DNA of 64,000 bases, from positions 2,654,501-2,718,500 of the forward strand of contig NZ_JYNQ01000001.1 in the NCBI RefSeq assembly GCF_000934685.1, given 5' to 3'. The translations under genes and the position numbers were made by a program. The DNA comes from Lacinutrix sp. Hel_I_90. GTDB lineage: Bacteria; Bacteroidota; Bacteroidia; Flavobacteriales; Flavobacteriaceae. A model generated the notes under the pieces. That model did no database searches, had not been told where the DNA came from, and saw nothing but the letters and a program-made list of their open reading frames with translations. Positions within the stretch are counted from its first letter, which is position 1; the number at the start of each line of letters is the position of its first letter. Shown here piece after piece: positions 1 to 8,643 of this stretch.

Positions 1-801
1 GATCCAGAAAATGATTTTGCCATCTTATTTATTGAAACTTCAGGTTGTTTGCCTATGTGCGGTCATGGAACCATTGGAACCATTACCATTGCTATAGAGG
101 AAGGATTAATTAAACCTAAAACGCCAGGAGAAATTAAAATGGAAGCACCTGCAGGCTTGGTACATATTGAATACCAGCAAACGGGAAATAAAGTAGATTG
201 GGTGAAGTTCACTAATGTTAGAAGTTATTTAGCTGCAGAAGGTTTAACGGTCGATTGCCCAACATTAGGAACGCTTACTTTTGATGTTGCTTATGGAGGT
301 AACTATTATGCAATAGTAGACCCACAAACTAATTTTTCTGGAGTACATGACTTTTCTGCTGGACAAATTGTTCACTATTCACAAGTGCTTAGGCAACGTA
401 TTAACGAGAAATATCCTAATGCATTCGTGCATCCTGACAATGAAACCATTCGTGATGTCACACATCTATTGTGGACGGGGAACCCTATAGATCCAACATC
501 TTCAGGGAGAAATGCTGTATTTTATGGCGATAAAGCAATAGACAGAAGTCCGTGTGGAACAGGAACCTCTGCGCGTTTGGCACAATTATTTGCTAAAGGA
601 AAATTGAAAATTGGCGAAGACTTTATACATGAGAGTTTTATTGGGAGTAAATTTACAGGACGCGTTGAGGAAGTGGTTATGATAAAAGATAAAGTAGCGA
701 TTGTGCCTAGTATTAAAGGTTGGGCTAAAATTTATGGTCACAATACAATAACAATCGATCCTAAGGATGACCCTTACGCTTTTGGCTTTCAGGTCATTTG
801 A
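1..801 (+). CDS. 4-hydroxyproline 2-epimerase / proline racemase family, 5' end missing
   Basis: The frame is open from the first base, so this is the last 266 codons of a gene that begins outside the window. Full-length members have about 330 residues, so roughly 65 residues are missing. The two active-site cysteines of the proline racemase fold are visible: one in MCGHG near the start and one in DRSPCGTGTSAR about 165 residues later. The family interconverts L-4-hydroxyproline with cis-4-hydroxy-D-proline, or racemises proline. The next gene, 36 bp downstream on the same strand, is an FAD amino-acid dehydrogenase of the kind that oxidises the D-product, which favours hydroxyproline catabolism. 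Substrate cannot be settled from sequence alone. Confidence 0.88.
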   Translation, partial: DPENDFAILFIETSGCLPMCGHGTIGTITIAIEEGLIKPKTPGEIKMEAPAGLVHIEYQQTGNKVDWVKFTNVRSYLAAEGLTVDCPTLGTLTFDVAYGGNYYAIVDPQTNFSGVHDFSAGQIVHYSQVLRQRINEKYPNAFVHPDNETIRDVTHLLWTGNPIDPTSSGRNAVFYGDKAIDRSPCGTGTSARLAQLFAKGKLKIGEDFIHESFIGSKFTGRVEEVVMIKDKVAIVPSIKGWAKIYGHNTITIDPKDDPYAFGFQVI

Positions 802-837
802 TTGCGAATCTTTTAAAATTAAATAATTCTAAAAAGA

Positions 838-2085
838 ATGAGTAAGACTGTTGTAATAATAGGAGGTGGGATTATAGGGGTATGCACCGCGTATTATCTT
901 AAAAAAGCGGGACATCACGTGACGATTATCGATAAATCGAATCGCCCTGAAGGGGCTTCTTATGTGAATGCGGGTTACATTACACCGAGTCATTTTATTT
1001 CTTTGGCAGCACCTGGTATAATTACAAAAGGCATCAAATGGATGTTTGATGCGTCTAGTCCGTTCTACGTAAAACCGCGTTTGGATTCCGATTTTCTAAA
1101 ATGGAGTTGGGCCTTCAAAAAAGCCGCAACAGCGAAAAAAGTAGAGCAAGCCATTCCGGTAATAAAGGATATTAATTTATTGAGCAGGCATTTATATGAA
1201 ACCTTAAAAGCGTCAAATGATTTTGATTTTCACTACCAAAGGAAAGGGCTGCTTATGTGTTATAAAACAGATCGCGCAGGTGAAGCGGAATGGCGTATTG
1301 GTAAACGCGGTATAGAAGAAGGCTTAGGCGTAAAACATTTATCTCAGGAAGACGTAAACCTAATGGAACCCCTTGCAAATTTAGATATAAAAGGCGCTGT
1401 TTACTACGACTCAGATGCTCACATGACACCAAATAGTTTCATGTTAGAAATGACAAAATATCTAAAGGCTATAGGAGTTACTTTTTTTAATGATGAAACC
1501 GTAAAAGATATTGTGTTTTCTAATGGCGTTATTACTAAGGTCATTACTAATAAACAAGAACTAACTGCAGATGAAGTTGTTTTAGCGGCAGGTACTTGGA
1601 GTCCGTTATTAACCAAAAAATTAGGATTAAAAATACCAATTCAAGCGGGAAAAGGCTATAGTATTAATACAGAAAACGTAACAAACATTACTATTCCAGC
1701 TATTTTATGTGAAGCAAAAGTTGCTGTAACACCAATGGATGGCTTCACGCGTTTTGCTGGCACCATGGAAATTGGTGGTATTAATAACACTATAAATCCT
1801 TTACGGGTAGCAGCGATTGCCAATGCTAGTGCATCGTATTACAAAGGCTTAATTATTTCAAATGAAGACAAAGCGAAAGCCAATGTAGGTTTAAGACCCT
1901 GTTCACCAGACGGATTGCCATACATTGGTAAATCTTCAAAATGTAAAAACCTGACGGTGGCTACCGGGCATGCCATGATGGGTTGGAGTTTAGGACCAGC
2001 GACAGGGCTTTTAGTTTCTGAAATAATTTCAGATAAAAAACCGAGTTTAAATCTACAGCCGTTTCATCCAGACAGAGTCTTTTAA
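838..2085 (+). CDS. FAD-dependent D-amino-acid (D-hydroxyproline) dehydrogenase, DadA-like
   Basis: A 415-residue DAO-family flavoprotein. The dinucleotide-binding motif GGGIIGVCTAYYL starts at about residue 9. A C-terminal FAD-contacting segment (GLRPCSPDGLPYIG, then TGHAMMGWSLGPATG) is typical of DadA and of hydroxyproline dehydrogenases. It should oxidise a D-amino acid to the imino acid and pass electrons to the respiratory chain. It follows the epimerase gene closely on the same strand, so cis-4-hydroxy-D-proline is the likely substrate. That substrate is inferred from context. The stop codon directly abuts the stop codon of the convergent gene, with no bases between them. Confidence 0.85.
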   Translation: MSKTVVIIGGGIIGVCTAYYLKKAGHHVTIIDKSNRPEGASYVNAGYITPSHFISLAAPGIITKGIKWMFDASSPFYVKPRLDSDFLKWSWAFKKAATAKKVEQAIPVIKDINLLSRHLYETLKASNDFDFHYQRKGLLMCYKTDRAGEAEWRIGKRGIEEGLGVKHLSQEDVNLMEPLANLDIKGAVYYDSDAHMTPNSFMLEMTKYLKAIGVTFFNDETVKDIVFSNGVITKVITNKQELTADEVVLAAGTWSPLLTKKLGLKIPIQAGKGYSINTENVTNITIPAILCEAKVAVTPMDGFTRFAGTMEIGGINNTINPLRVAAIANASASYYKGLIISNEDKAKANVGLRPCSPDGLPYIGKSSKCKNLTVATGHAMMGWSLGPATGLLVSEIISDKKPSLNLQPFHPDRVF

Positions 2086-3186
2086 CTAGAATAATTTCTG
2101 CTGCGCTTTATAAAAGGCATCCGCTTGTAATTGCATGAGTTCACGAGCTTTTTTACGTTTGTACTCGTATAATTCATCTTCTTCAGCAAGATTGGTGTAT
2201 ACCCGGTCATTAATAGTAAAGTCTGCTTTAATCGCTAATTTACGTTCTTGCACTTTTTGCTCTACTAAACTTTTTATGGCCGTTTCCTGATCTTCTAATT
2301 TAAAATCATATTCACCCTTAGGGGATAATAGTTTGGCAAAAATAGGAGAGGTTTCAATGGCTAAGAATAATAGGAAAATAAAGAACGAGGGCAACCAGGG
2401 TAATGTTCCTAAAGCAGTAACTCTAGCCATTAACCCATCAAAACCATCAATAATAGGTTGCGTCGTGGTGACTTGTGCATCATAATTTGCCTTAAGTTGT
2501 GCTAGCGCTGTTTCAGTAGTTGCTATTTTAGCTGCGTTAGCTTCTTTTAGCGTTTGTAGTTCGGCTAAAGCGGCATCGTGCTTATCACGCTTTTCTTTGT
2601 AAACGGGCCCTTTTCCTAGTCGCTTTGTGCCCGCTGTGCCTTCAGCTTCTTTAATGTACGTGCCGTAAAGCGCATTTACTTCTGCCTCTTTCGTGAGTAT
2701 TTCATTTTTAAGTGTTGTAATATCCTGTTCAAGCGCTTCTGTTTTAGGTGTAAATTGAAGCGCAATTTGATCCTGATTAGCCAGTGTTAACTCGTTTTTT
2801 TGTTCCAGTAAAACCTGATTGATTTCTTTTTCAAAAATCTTTAGTTCTAAGGGCTTTGAAATCACCACAGCGATAATAAGTGCTAATAGCAATCTTGGAG
2901 TGGCCTGAATAATTTCGTCTACAAAATGGTCTCTTTTTTTTATGGTGGACACAATAAAGCGGTCTAAATTAAAAATGAGTAAGCCCCAAACAAATCCAAA
3001 ACCAATGGAAGCAAAGAGATTATCAAAAACGGTGTACAGCGCGTAGCTAGAAGCAATAAAAGCCATTAAGGCGGTAAAAAAAACCGTAGCGCCAATGCCT
3101 GCATATTTATTTTGTTCGCCTATGGCGCTGTTTTTTAGTATATCGGTATCTGCGCCAGAGCAAATAATGAAGAATTGTTTTAGCAT
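2086..3186 (-). CDS. DUF4407 membrane protein
   Basis: A 366-residue protein with hydrophobic segments at about residues 30-50, 55-75 and 90-110, a long charged and probably coiled-coil stretch (about 130-240), another membrane segment near 260-280 and a charged C-terminus. This is the layout of DUF4407 proteins, whose function is unknown. The coiled coil would face one side of the membrane as a stalk. It appears monocistronic. It converges on the dehydrogenase gene with abutting stop codons and no visible terminator between them. Confidence 0.75.
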   Translation of the reverse strand: MLKQFFIICSGADTDILKNSAIGEQNKYAGIGATVFFTALMAFIASSYALYTVFDNLFASIGFGFVWGLLIFNLDRFIVSTIKKRDHFVDEIIQATPRLLLALIIAVVISKPLELKIFEKEINQVLLEQKNELTLANQDQIALQFTPKTEALEQDITTLKNEILTKEAEVNALYGTYIKEAEGTAGTKRLGKGPVYKEKRDKHDAALAELQTLKEANAAKIATTETALAQLKANYDAQVTTTQPIIDGFDGLMARVTALGTLPWLPSFFIFLLFLAIETSPIFAKLLSPKGEYDFKLEDQETAIKSLVEQKVQERKLAIKADFTINDRVYTNLAEEDELYEYKRKKARELMQLQADAFYKAQQKLF

Positions 3187-3258
3187 AATTAGAATAGATT
3201 TGATTGATGATGTGACTGTTAGAACGCTAAAGGGGGTGTTTTGTTACATTATTTAACA

Positions 3259-3284
3259 TAAAAAAGCCTCCTTTCGGAGGCTCT
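3259..3284 (-). terminator. Rho-independent terminator of the M56 gene group
   Basis: The perfect 7-bp stem AGCCTCC / GGAGGCT (3265-3271 and 3276-3282) has a TTTC loop. On the minus strand it is followed by a run of six T. It lies 26 bp past the stop codon of the small minus-strand gene ending at 3310. Confidence 0.85.
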
Positions 3285-3309
3285 AATAGTTTTTGTACTT
3301 ATATATCGC

Positions 3310-3549
3310 TTAATTTTTAGGGTATGCGACAGCCTTATTTTCATAAAGGTTGACTATTGGATTAGGAGTACTGTAATGTGAAGTAGAAATATGTAGATTT
3401 TTGTATTTATCAACATAGCTTAAGGCCGTTTCTAAATTAATTTTTTCATTTTGAAAATATAAAGTAGCGCCTTTCTTTGAAAAGTCTTTTAGTAGCTCTT
3501 TGTTGTTTTCATATTTAACAGGATGAGTCTCTCCTTTCGGGATTTCCAT
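3310..3549 (-). CDS. Small protein repeating the C-terminal module of the M56 gene (possibly its severed tail)
   Basis: 79 residues. The core KGATLYFQNEKINLETAL... and the final LYENK resemble the last module of the upstream M56 protein (KGAAFYYNGDKITSDQAIEL... and LSNK). The small gene is in exactly the same reading frame as the M56 gene. Only the TAG at 3568-3570 and six codons separate the two coding stretches. Either it is a separate short gene starting at the ATG of 3547-3549, or the M56 protein was once longer by one module and has acquired a nonsense mutation. No strong ribosome-binding site was seen before its ATG, which favours the second view, although Bacteroidota often lack one. 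Confidence 0.5.
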   Translation of the reverse strand: MEIPKGETHPVKYENNKELLKDFSKKGATLYFQNEKINLETALSYVDKYKNLHISTSHYSTPNPIVNLYENKAVAYPKN

Positions 3550-3567
3550 TACAGCAGTTTGAATACC

Positions 3568-5463
3568 CTATGGATTTTTAGACTTTTCTGCAGAGGCAGA
3601 TTGTTTGATTAATTTCCCATTAACCGTTTTTATTCCTTTGTTGGACAAATGAACAGTAGATACACCATTATTACTTTGTGATGAAATATTCAGTTTTGGA
3701 TTTTCCTTCACTAATTCAATCGCTTGGTCTGATGTGATTTTATCACCATTGTAGTAAAAGGCAGCTCCTTTGTTCGTCATGTATACAATATGTTCTGTTG
3801 GATTCATTCGAGTTGGTGGTGGCGGGGGTGGAATATTAGACGCCTCACCTTTTTTCACCTTAGGATAGTCTGGTACCCCTGGAGCAGGTGGTGGTGGAAT
3901 ATTTGAGTTTTGGCCCCTAAGCACTTTTGGAGCAGGAGGAGCAGGCGGTGGTGGAGGGAATACTGGATATGGTTCAGCATTTTTGCGTTGTTTGACAGTC
4001 ATAATACGATAAAGGTATTCCAATCTTTCTACATCTTTAGATCGTACTCTCATATCATCCTGAGACATAGTATTATATTTTTTTGCCAGTTTATTGTATT
4101 CTGCTATTTGTTTTTGTGTAGCACCATCTTGATTTGAAGATTTTTCTTTAATATCTCTTTCCAAAATGTCATTAACGATGTTTTGAAATTCAGCTTCTTT
4201 TCCAACATTTGATTTAGAATATGCATTTTCAAAGCCTATTTCTGTATAGAGATATGTATAATAATGTTGTGGAAATTTTTCATTTTTGGCATCTGGCTTT
4301 ATCAATAAACCATTGTAATATACTATATCGTGATTAGTAAGCTTATTTAATTCACTGTTTTTAATGTGTTTACCATCCAGCCAAAGTGCAAATAGAGTTT
4401 CATTTTTCCAACCTTCAAATTGAGCTTTTGAGGGTTTTTTTCTTTGCGGTGTTGTGTATTCTACTCTCAAATTATTAATCTTCTCTAACTCATTTTCTGC
4501 ATCGGTTAATGTATTTAATCTGTTACTTTGTTGTTTTTCCGAGTCTAAAAGTTCTTGAGTTGTGTCAATTTTAACTTCAGGTAAAACATCTTTCTCCACT
4601 TCTTTTGTACTGCTGAAACTAAAAAGCAATCCACCCAATAGCGGCAGCAATAATAAACTTCTAAGCCAGATGGCTTTTCTTGAGGTTTTTGTTTTCATAA
4701 TTGTAAATCGTTTTTTGATTAATGAATAATTTATGGCATTTGCCAATTCTGGTTCTGTGGCATGTGATGAGAATGCCAATAGCATGTTTTGGTAAGTTGA
4801 TGAGTCTGTACCTTGTTTTAAAACCGCTTCGTCTGCTAAAAACTCGTGGTTTAGTCTAATGTCTTTTTTAATGAAATACAGTAGTGGATTAAACCAAAAG
4901 AGTACTTGTAATAGCTCTATAAATAACACATCTAAACTGTGTTTCTGTCTGGCGTGTGTTGCTTCGTGTAATAATACTTCCTGCGGAATGGCCTTAGTTT
5001 CAAACTTAGTCTTATTTAAAAAGATGTAACTGAAAAATGTATGCGGAGATACCAAATCTTGTAATAGAACCGTAATAAAATTTCCGTAATTTTGCTTTTC
5101 GTTTTTGTTGATTTTTGAAAATATTCTGAAGAGATTAAGTCCGAATTTTATTCCAAACAATAAAACACCCAAACCGTATAGACTCCATAGTAGGGTTGGT
5201 AAATAGTTAATTGGTGCTTGAGCAGGTGCATCGACTGGTTCAAGGTTTAAGGCAACAGAATCGTCTACTTGAAAATAGCTCACAGCGATTGTTGGTTCTA
5301 CATATTTTATAAAGGTGATAAACGGAATCGCAAAGGAAACGACTAATGCCGCTAATAAATAATAACGTTTAAAGTGATGCATTTTTTCGCGTTCGAGCAG
5401 TAGCTTATAAAACACAATAAAAATAGCGAGACAAGCAGTCGATTTTAAAAGGATCAATAGCAT
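3568..5463 (-). CDS. M56 family (BlaR1-like) membrane metallopeptidase sensor
   Basis: 631 residues. Membrane segments lie at about 1-20, 35-52, 88-108 and around 262-282. The zinc motif HEATH is at residues 166-170, with the third ligand probably E207 in NHEFLADEA. This is the BlaR1/MecR1 fold, in which a membrane protease responds to a signal and inactivates the partner repressor. The periplasmic part carries a proline-rich linker (PPPPPAPPAP-type runs at about 505-565) and a small repeated module instead of a penicillin-binding sensor, so the signal is not evidently a beta-lactam. The BlaI-type repressor gene ends 2 bp upstream, so the two are co-transcribed. The stop is a TAG after which the same frame stays open for another module. 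Confidence 0.88.
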   Translation of the reverse strand: MLLILLKSTACLAIFIVFYKLLLEREKMHHFKRYYLLAALVVSFAIPFITFIKYVEPTIAVSYFQVDDSVALNLEPVDAPAQAPINYLPTLLWSLYGLGVLLFGIKFGLNLFRIFSKINKNEKQNYGNFITVLLQDLVSPHTFFSYIFLNKTKFETKAIPQEVLLHEATHARQKHSLDVLFIELLQVLFWFNPLLYFIKKDIRLNHEFLADEAVLKQGTDSSTYQNMLLAFSSHATEPELANAINYSLIKKRFTIMKTKTSRKAIWLRSLLLLPLLGGLLFSFSSTKEVEKDVLPEVKIDTTQELLDSEKQQSNRLNTLTDAENELEKINNLRVEYTTPQRKKPSKAQFEGWKNETLFALWLDGKHIKNSELNKLTNHDIVYYNGLLIKPDAKNEKFPQHYYTYLYTEIGFENAYSKSNVGKEAEFQNIVNDILERDIKEKSSNQDGATQKQIAEYNKLAKKYNTMSQDDMRVRSKDVERLEYLYRIMTVKQRKNAEPYPVFPPPPPAPPAPKVLRGQNSNIPPPPAPGVPDYPKVKKGEASNIPPPPPPTRMNPTEHIVYMTNKGAAFYYNGDKITSDQAIELVKENPKLNISSQSNNGVSTVHLSNKGIKTVNGKLIKQSASAEKSKNP

Positions 5464-5465
5464 AA

Positions 5466-5831
5466 TTACTTATTTTTAATTTCGTTAGCAATAATGGCTT
5501 GTAAATCTTCCAATTCTGCTTTGGTTAAATTGGTTTCTTTAGTGAAAAAGGAAGCAAATTGTGAACTGCTGTCATTAAAAAAGTTTTTTATGAGCCCGTT
5601 AACGTGCTTCGAGAAATAGTCTTTCTTTTTAACCAAAGGGAAATATTCGCGTGAATTACCGTATTTTTTATGGTCTATAAAACCTTTGTCAGCCATACGT
5701 TTTAAAAGGGTAGCTACAGTTGTATTTGCTGGCTTAGGCTCTGGATAGGCGTCGAGCAGGTCTTTCATAAACGCACGCTCTAGTTTCCAGAGGTGACTCA
5801 TTAATTCTTCTTCAGTTTTTGATAATTTCAT
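5466..5831 (-). CDS. BlaI/MecI/CopY-family transcriptional repressor
   Basis: 121 residues, the usual length of the family. The winged helix occupies about residues 1-75 (LSKTEEELMSHLW at the start, then TVATLLKRMADKGFI for the recognition region). The C-terminal half is the dimerisation region that the partner protease normally cleaves. It is the first gene of a two-gene operon with the M56 sensor (2-bp gap). Its own upstream region contains a perfect TCTACA-AA-TGTAGA dyad and a second imperfect copy placed over the promoter, so autorepression is likely. Confidence 0.9.
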   Translation of the reverse strand: MKLSKTEEELMSHLWKLERAFMKDLLDAYPEPKPANTTVATLLKRMADKGFIDHKKYGNSREYFPLVKKKDYFSKHVNGLIKNFFNDSSSQFASFFTKETNLTKAELEDLQAIIANEIKNK

Positions 5832-5853
5832 AGTCTACACTTTTAGAGCGTTC

Positions 5854-5894
5854 TCTACAAATGTAGAATAAAAATTCGATTCTACAAACATAGA
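5854..5894 (-). promoter_or_regulatory. Autoregulated promoter with two BlaI-type operators
   Basis: On the minus strand a Bacteroidota promoter is visible: TTTG at 5885-5888, a 19-bp spacer and TACATTTG at 5858-5865. The dyad TCTACAAATGTAGA at 5854-5867 covers the -7 box, and the related TCTACAAACATAGA at 5881-5894 covers the -33 box. The core TACA-NN-TGTA matches known BlaI/MecI operators. The two centres are 27 bp apart. Confidence 0.8.
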
Positions 5895-6011
5895 GACGTT
5901 TTTTTTAAATTTTTTAATCAAAGTTTATCCTGCAAGATTATTAAAACCATGTGGGTATTGCGCTTATAACCTTGGTTTATGATTTAAATGATTGCCCAGA
6001 AAGGTCTCCTG

Positions 6012-6875
6012 CTATTTCAGTTTTCTTGAGCGCAAACTCTCAATAACCACTGTGGAAAGGATTAATAACCCGCCAAAAAAGGTGTTCCAGGTGGGGATTT
6101 CATTTAAAAAGAAAAAGGCGATGATGATACCAAAAATGGGTTGTGTACTTCCTATAATACTTGCAGTACTCACTTTAAAATGTTTTAAACTTTGAACAAA
6201 AAGCGTATGCCCAATAGCGGTAGTGACTAGTGCTAAGAGAATAACATAGGGGAATTGTGTTGTAATATTCGAGGTATCTAAAAGAAACAACGCAGGAATT
6301 AAAACAATACTCATAATTAGCAATTGATAGAACATTAAACTACTGCCATGATACCTTGAAACGTATTGTTTGAGTATTAAAATACGTAAGGCATAACACA
6401 AGGCAGAAAACAAACCAAATAGTATGCCTCTTACGGCGTCACTCTCAAAATTTAATTCGGGAGAGAGGATGTAGATGCCTAAAAGCACCATCAACCCTAA
6501 AACCAGGTGCATGTAATCTAACTTGGTTCTTAAGAAAAAGGGTTCTAATAATGCGGTCATAATTGGAAACGTGAACAATGATAGCATACCAATAGCTACG
6601 CTGGAGAGTTGCAGCGCATAAAAATAGGTAATCCAATGCGATGCCATAAACAGGGCGCTTAGTATAAATGCACCGAAGTCTTTTTTAGATTGAATCTTTA
6701 GATTTATATTTTTGAATTTACAAAAAAGGAGTAAAATAACCATCGCCAAAGCACTGCGCCACCAAATAGTTACTGGTGCTGGCATGTCTATATACCTGCC
6801 TAAAGCGCCAGAGGTACTTATTAAAAGCGTCGCAAGCGTTAATTCTAAAACATGCTTAAGGTGTTGGTTTTTCAT
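6012..6875 (-). CDS. EamA/DMT-family transporter
   Basis: About 287 residues from the ATG at 6873-6875 (MKNQHLKHVLELTLATLL). The frame is open further to a TTG at 6951-6953, but the 26 extra residues are polar and precede the first membrane helix, so the ATG is preferred. Ten hydrophobic helices in two repeats of five, with GALGRYI near the start and a C-terminal GSTQPIFGIIIAFFFL, are typical of the drug/metabolite transporter superfamily. It probably exports a small metabolite across the inner membrane; the substrate is unknown. It stands alone. Confidence 0.85.
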   Translation of the reverse strand: MKNQHLKHVLELTLATLLISTSGALGRYIDMPAPVTIWWRSALAMVILLLFCKFKNINLKIQSKKDFGAFILSALFMASHWITYFYALQLSSVAIGMLSLFTFPIMTALLEPFFLRTKLDYMHLVLGLMVLLGIYILSPELNFESDAVRGILFGLFSALCYALRILILKQYVSRYHGSSLMFYQLLIMSIVLIPALFLLDTSNITTQFPYVILLALVTTAIGHTLFVQSLKHFKVSTASIIGSTQPIFGIIIAFFFLNEIPTWNTFFGGLLILSTVVIESLRSRKLK

Positions 6876-7022
6876 GTAGTTCTGTTTTGCGATAGCGGTT
6901 GTAACGGCATCCTTTTTTGTGAAGTTCTGATGATTTGAAATTATTTTAAACAAGTAACTGTTTAATAAAATGCCAAGCCTAATTTGTAAGTGTGACGCAA
7001 AAAAGATACAGTGGAAGACGCG

Positions 7023-7059
7023 CCCTACTTATACTTTAATACAGAAAGTATAAGTAGGG
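7023..7059. repeat. Perfect 15-bp inverted repeat (REP-like hairpin)
   Basis: The arms at 7023-7037 and 7045-7059 are perfect reverse complements around a 7-nt loop (AATACAG). The hairpin lies 12 bp past the stop codon of the dipeptidase gene (minus strand), but no T-run follows on either strand. It is therefore more like a REP/BIME unit or mRNA 3'-end stabiliser than a canonical intrinsic terminator. Confidence 0.7.
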
Positions 7060-7071
7060 ATCGCCCAACTA

Positions 7072-8460
7072 TTATTTAAAAAGTTCTGTAAAATGTTTGT
7101 AAAACCCTGGAATGGTTTCGATGCCCTTTAGGTAATTCCAAATTCCAAAATGCTCGTTTGGCGAATGAATAGCATCGCTATCTAAACCAAAGCCCATTAA
7201 AATAGTCTTGCTTTTTAATTCCTGTTCAAATAAGGAGACAATAGGAATACTACCACCGCTACGTTGTGGAATAGGTGTTTTGCCAAACGTATCTTCATAA
7301 GCTTTACTTGCGGCTTCATAGCCTATACTATCTATTGGTGTGACATAACCTTGACCACCGTGGTGCGGATTCACCTTTACTTTAACCCCTTTAGGCGCAA
7401 TACTTTCAAAGTGTTTTTTAAACAACGCTGTAATGGTTTCCCAATCTTGATTGGGCACCAAACGCATTGAGATTTTAGCATAGGCTTTACTTGCAATAAC
7501 GGTTTTTGCACCTTCTCCAGTATAGCCGCCCCAAATACCATTAACGTCTAGTGTTGGTCTAATAGAGTTACGCTCGTTTGTGGTGTATTCTGCTTCGCCA
7601 TAAACGGCATCAATATCTAATGCTTTTTTATAATTGTCTAATGAAAACGGTGCTTTTGCCATTTGTTCACGCTCTTCTTTGGATAGTTCTTCTACCTGAT
7701 CATAAAAACCAGGAATGGTAATGTGATTGTTTTCATCATGAAGCGAGGCAATCATTTTGGTTAGTACATTTATAGGATTTGCAACGGCACCTCCATATAA
7801 ACCGGAGTGTAAATCACGATTGGGTCCAGTAACTTCAACTTCAACATAACTCAAGCCGCGTAAACCAGTAGTAATCGATGGCACGTCTTTAGCAATCATA
7901 CCGGTGTCACTAATTAAAATAACATCGTTACTTAATTTTTCTTGATTTTCTTTTACGTATTTGGCTAAATTCACACTACCAACTTCCTCTTCTCCTTCAA
8001 TCATGAATTTAACGTTACACGGTAATTGGTTTTGGGTGGTCATAAACTCTAGAGCTTTGACATGCATGTACATTTGTCCCTTGTCATCACAAGCACCACG
8101 TGCGAAAATAGCACCTTCCGGATGCAATTCTGTCTTTTTTATTACAGGCTCAAAAGGTGGAGAATTCCATAAATTAATAGGATCTGGTGGTTGTACATCG
8201 TAATGTCCGTAAACGAGAACGGTTGGCAGGTTTTTATCGATTATTTTTTCACCGTAAATAATGGGATAGCCATTGGTTTCACAAAGTTCAACGGTATCAC
8301 AACCCGCCTTTTTTAAGCTGTCCATAACAACTTCGGCCGTTTTAATCACCTCTTTTTTATAGGCTGAGTCGGCGCTAATCGATGGAATTTTAAGTAATTC
8401 TATAAGTTCGTTTAAAAATCTGTCTTGGTGTTCTTGAATGTAAGATTGGATATTTTGCAT
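7072..8460 (-). CDS. M20 family dipeptidase
   Basis: 462 residues from the ATG at 8458-8460 (MQNIQSYIQEHQ); an in-frame ATG at 8499 would add 13 residues. The di-metal site of the M20A/carnosinase-like group is complete in outline: GHYDVQPP, ARGACDDKGQ, the catalytic EGEEEVGS, SDTGM and the late HSPNEHF. A lid/dimerisation domain lies in the middle (GLRGLSYVEVEV ... DLHSG). It hydrolyses dipeptides, probably in the cytoplasm, as no signal peptide is seen. It is monocistronic and divergent from the tRNA-Leu gene. Confidence 0.9.
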   Translation of the reverse strand: MQNIQSYIQEHQDRFLNELIELLKIPSISADSAYKKEVIKTAEVVMDSLKKAGCDTVELCETNGYPIIYGEKIIDKNLPTVLVYGHYDVQPPDPINLWNSPPFEPVIKKTELHPEGAIFARGACDDKGQMYMHVKALEFMTTQNQLPCNVKFMIEGEEEVGSVNLAKYVKENQEKLSNDVILISDTGMIAKDVPSITTGLRGLSYVEVEVTGPNRDLHSGLYGGAVANPINVLTKMIASLHDENNHITIPGFYDQVEELSKEEREQMAKAPFSLDNYKKALDIDAVYGEAEYTTNERNSIRPTLDVNGIWGGYTGEGAKTVIASKAYAKISMRLVPNQDWETITALFKKHFESIAPKGVKVKVNPHHGGQGYVTPIDSIGYEAASKAYEDTFGKTPIPQRSGGSIPIVSLFEQELKSKTILMGFGLDSDAIHSPNEHFGIWNYLKGIETIPGFYKHFTELFK

Positions 8461-8522
8461 CGTCTTTTTTTGAATTTGAGTAAAAGTACAAAAAGACATA
8501 AACTTTTTCTATAAAAGAATTG

Positions 8523-8551
8523 TTTGAATGTTGAAACTATTTGTATATTTG
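8523..8551 (+). promoter_or_regulatory. Promoter of tRNA-Leu
   Basis: TTTG at 8523-8526, a 17-bp spacer and TATATTTG at 8544-8551 match the Bacteroidota -33/-7 consensus. The mature tRNA begins 11 bp downstream. Confidence 0.75.
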
Positions 8552-8561
8552 CACTTCTTTT

Positions 8562-8643
8562 GCGGGCGTGGTGGAATTGGTAGACACGCTAGACTTAGGA
8601 TCTAGTGCCGCGAGGTGTGAGAGTTCGAGTCTCTCCGCCCGTA
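8562..8643 (+). tRNA. tRNA-Leu (anticodon UAG)
   Basis: 82 nt. The acceptor stem GCGGGCG pairs with CGCCCGT (one G-U pair). The anticodon stem CTAGA/TCTAG encloses the loop CTTAGGA, giving anticodon UAG. A long class II variable arm is present, and the T-arm GAGAGTTCGAGTCTCTC is intact. The last 13 bases are repeated several times downstream. Confidence 0.96.

Noticed and set aside
3568-3570. Stop-codon recoding (TAG read as amino acid)
   Set aside because: TAG is used as a normal stop at other genes in the window (for example 2086-2088), and other interrupted frames here use TGA or frameshifts. Mutation is simpler.
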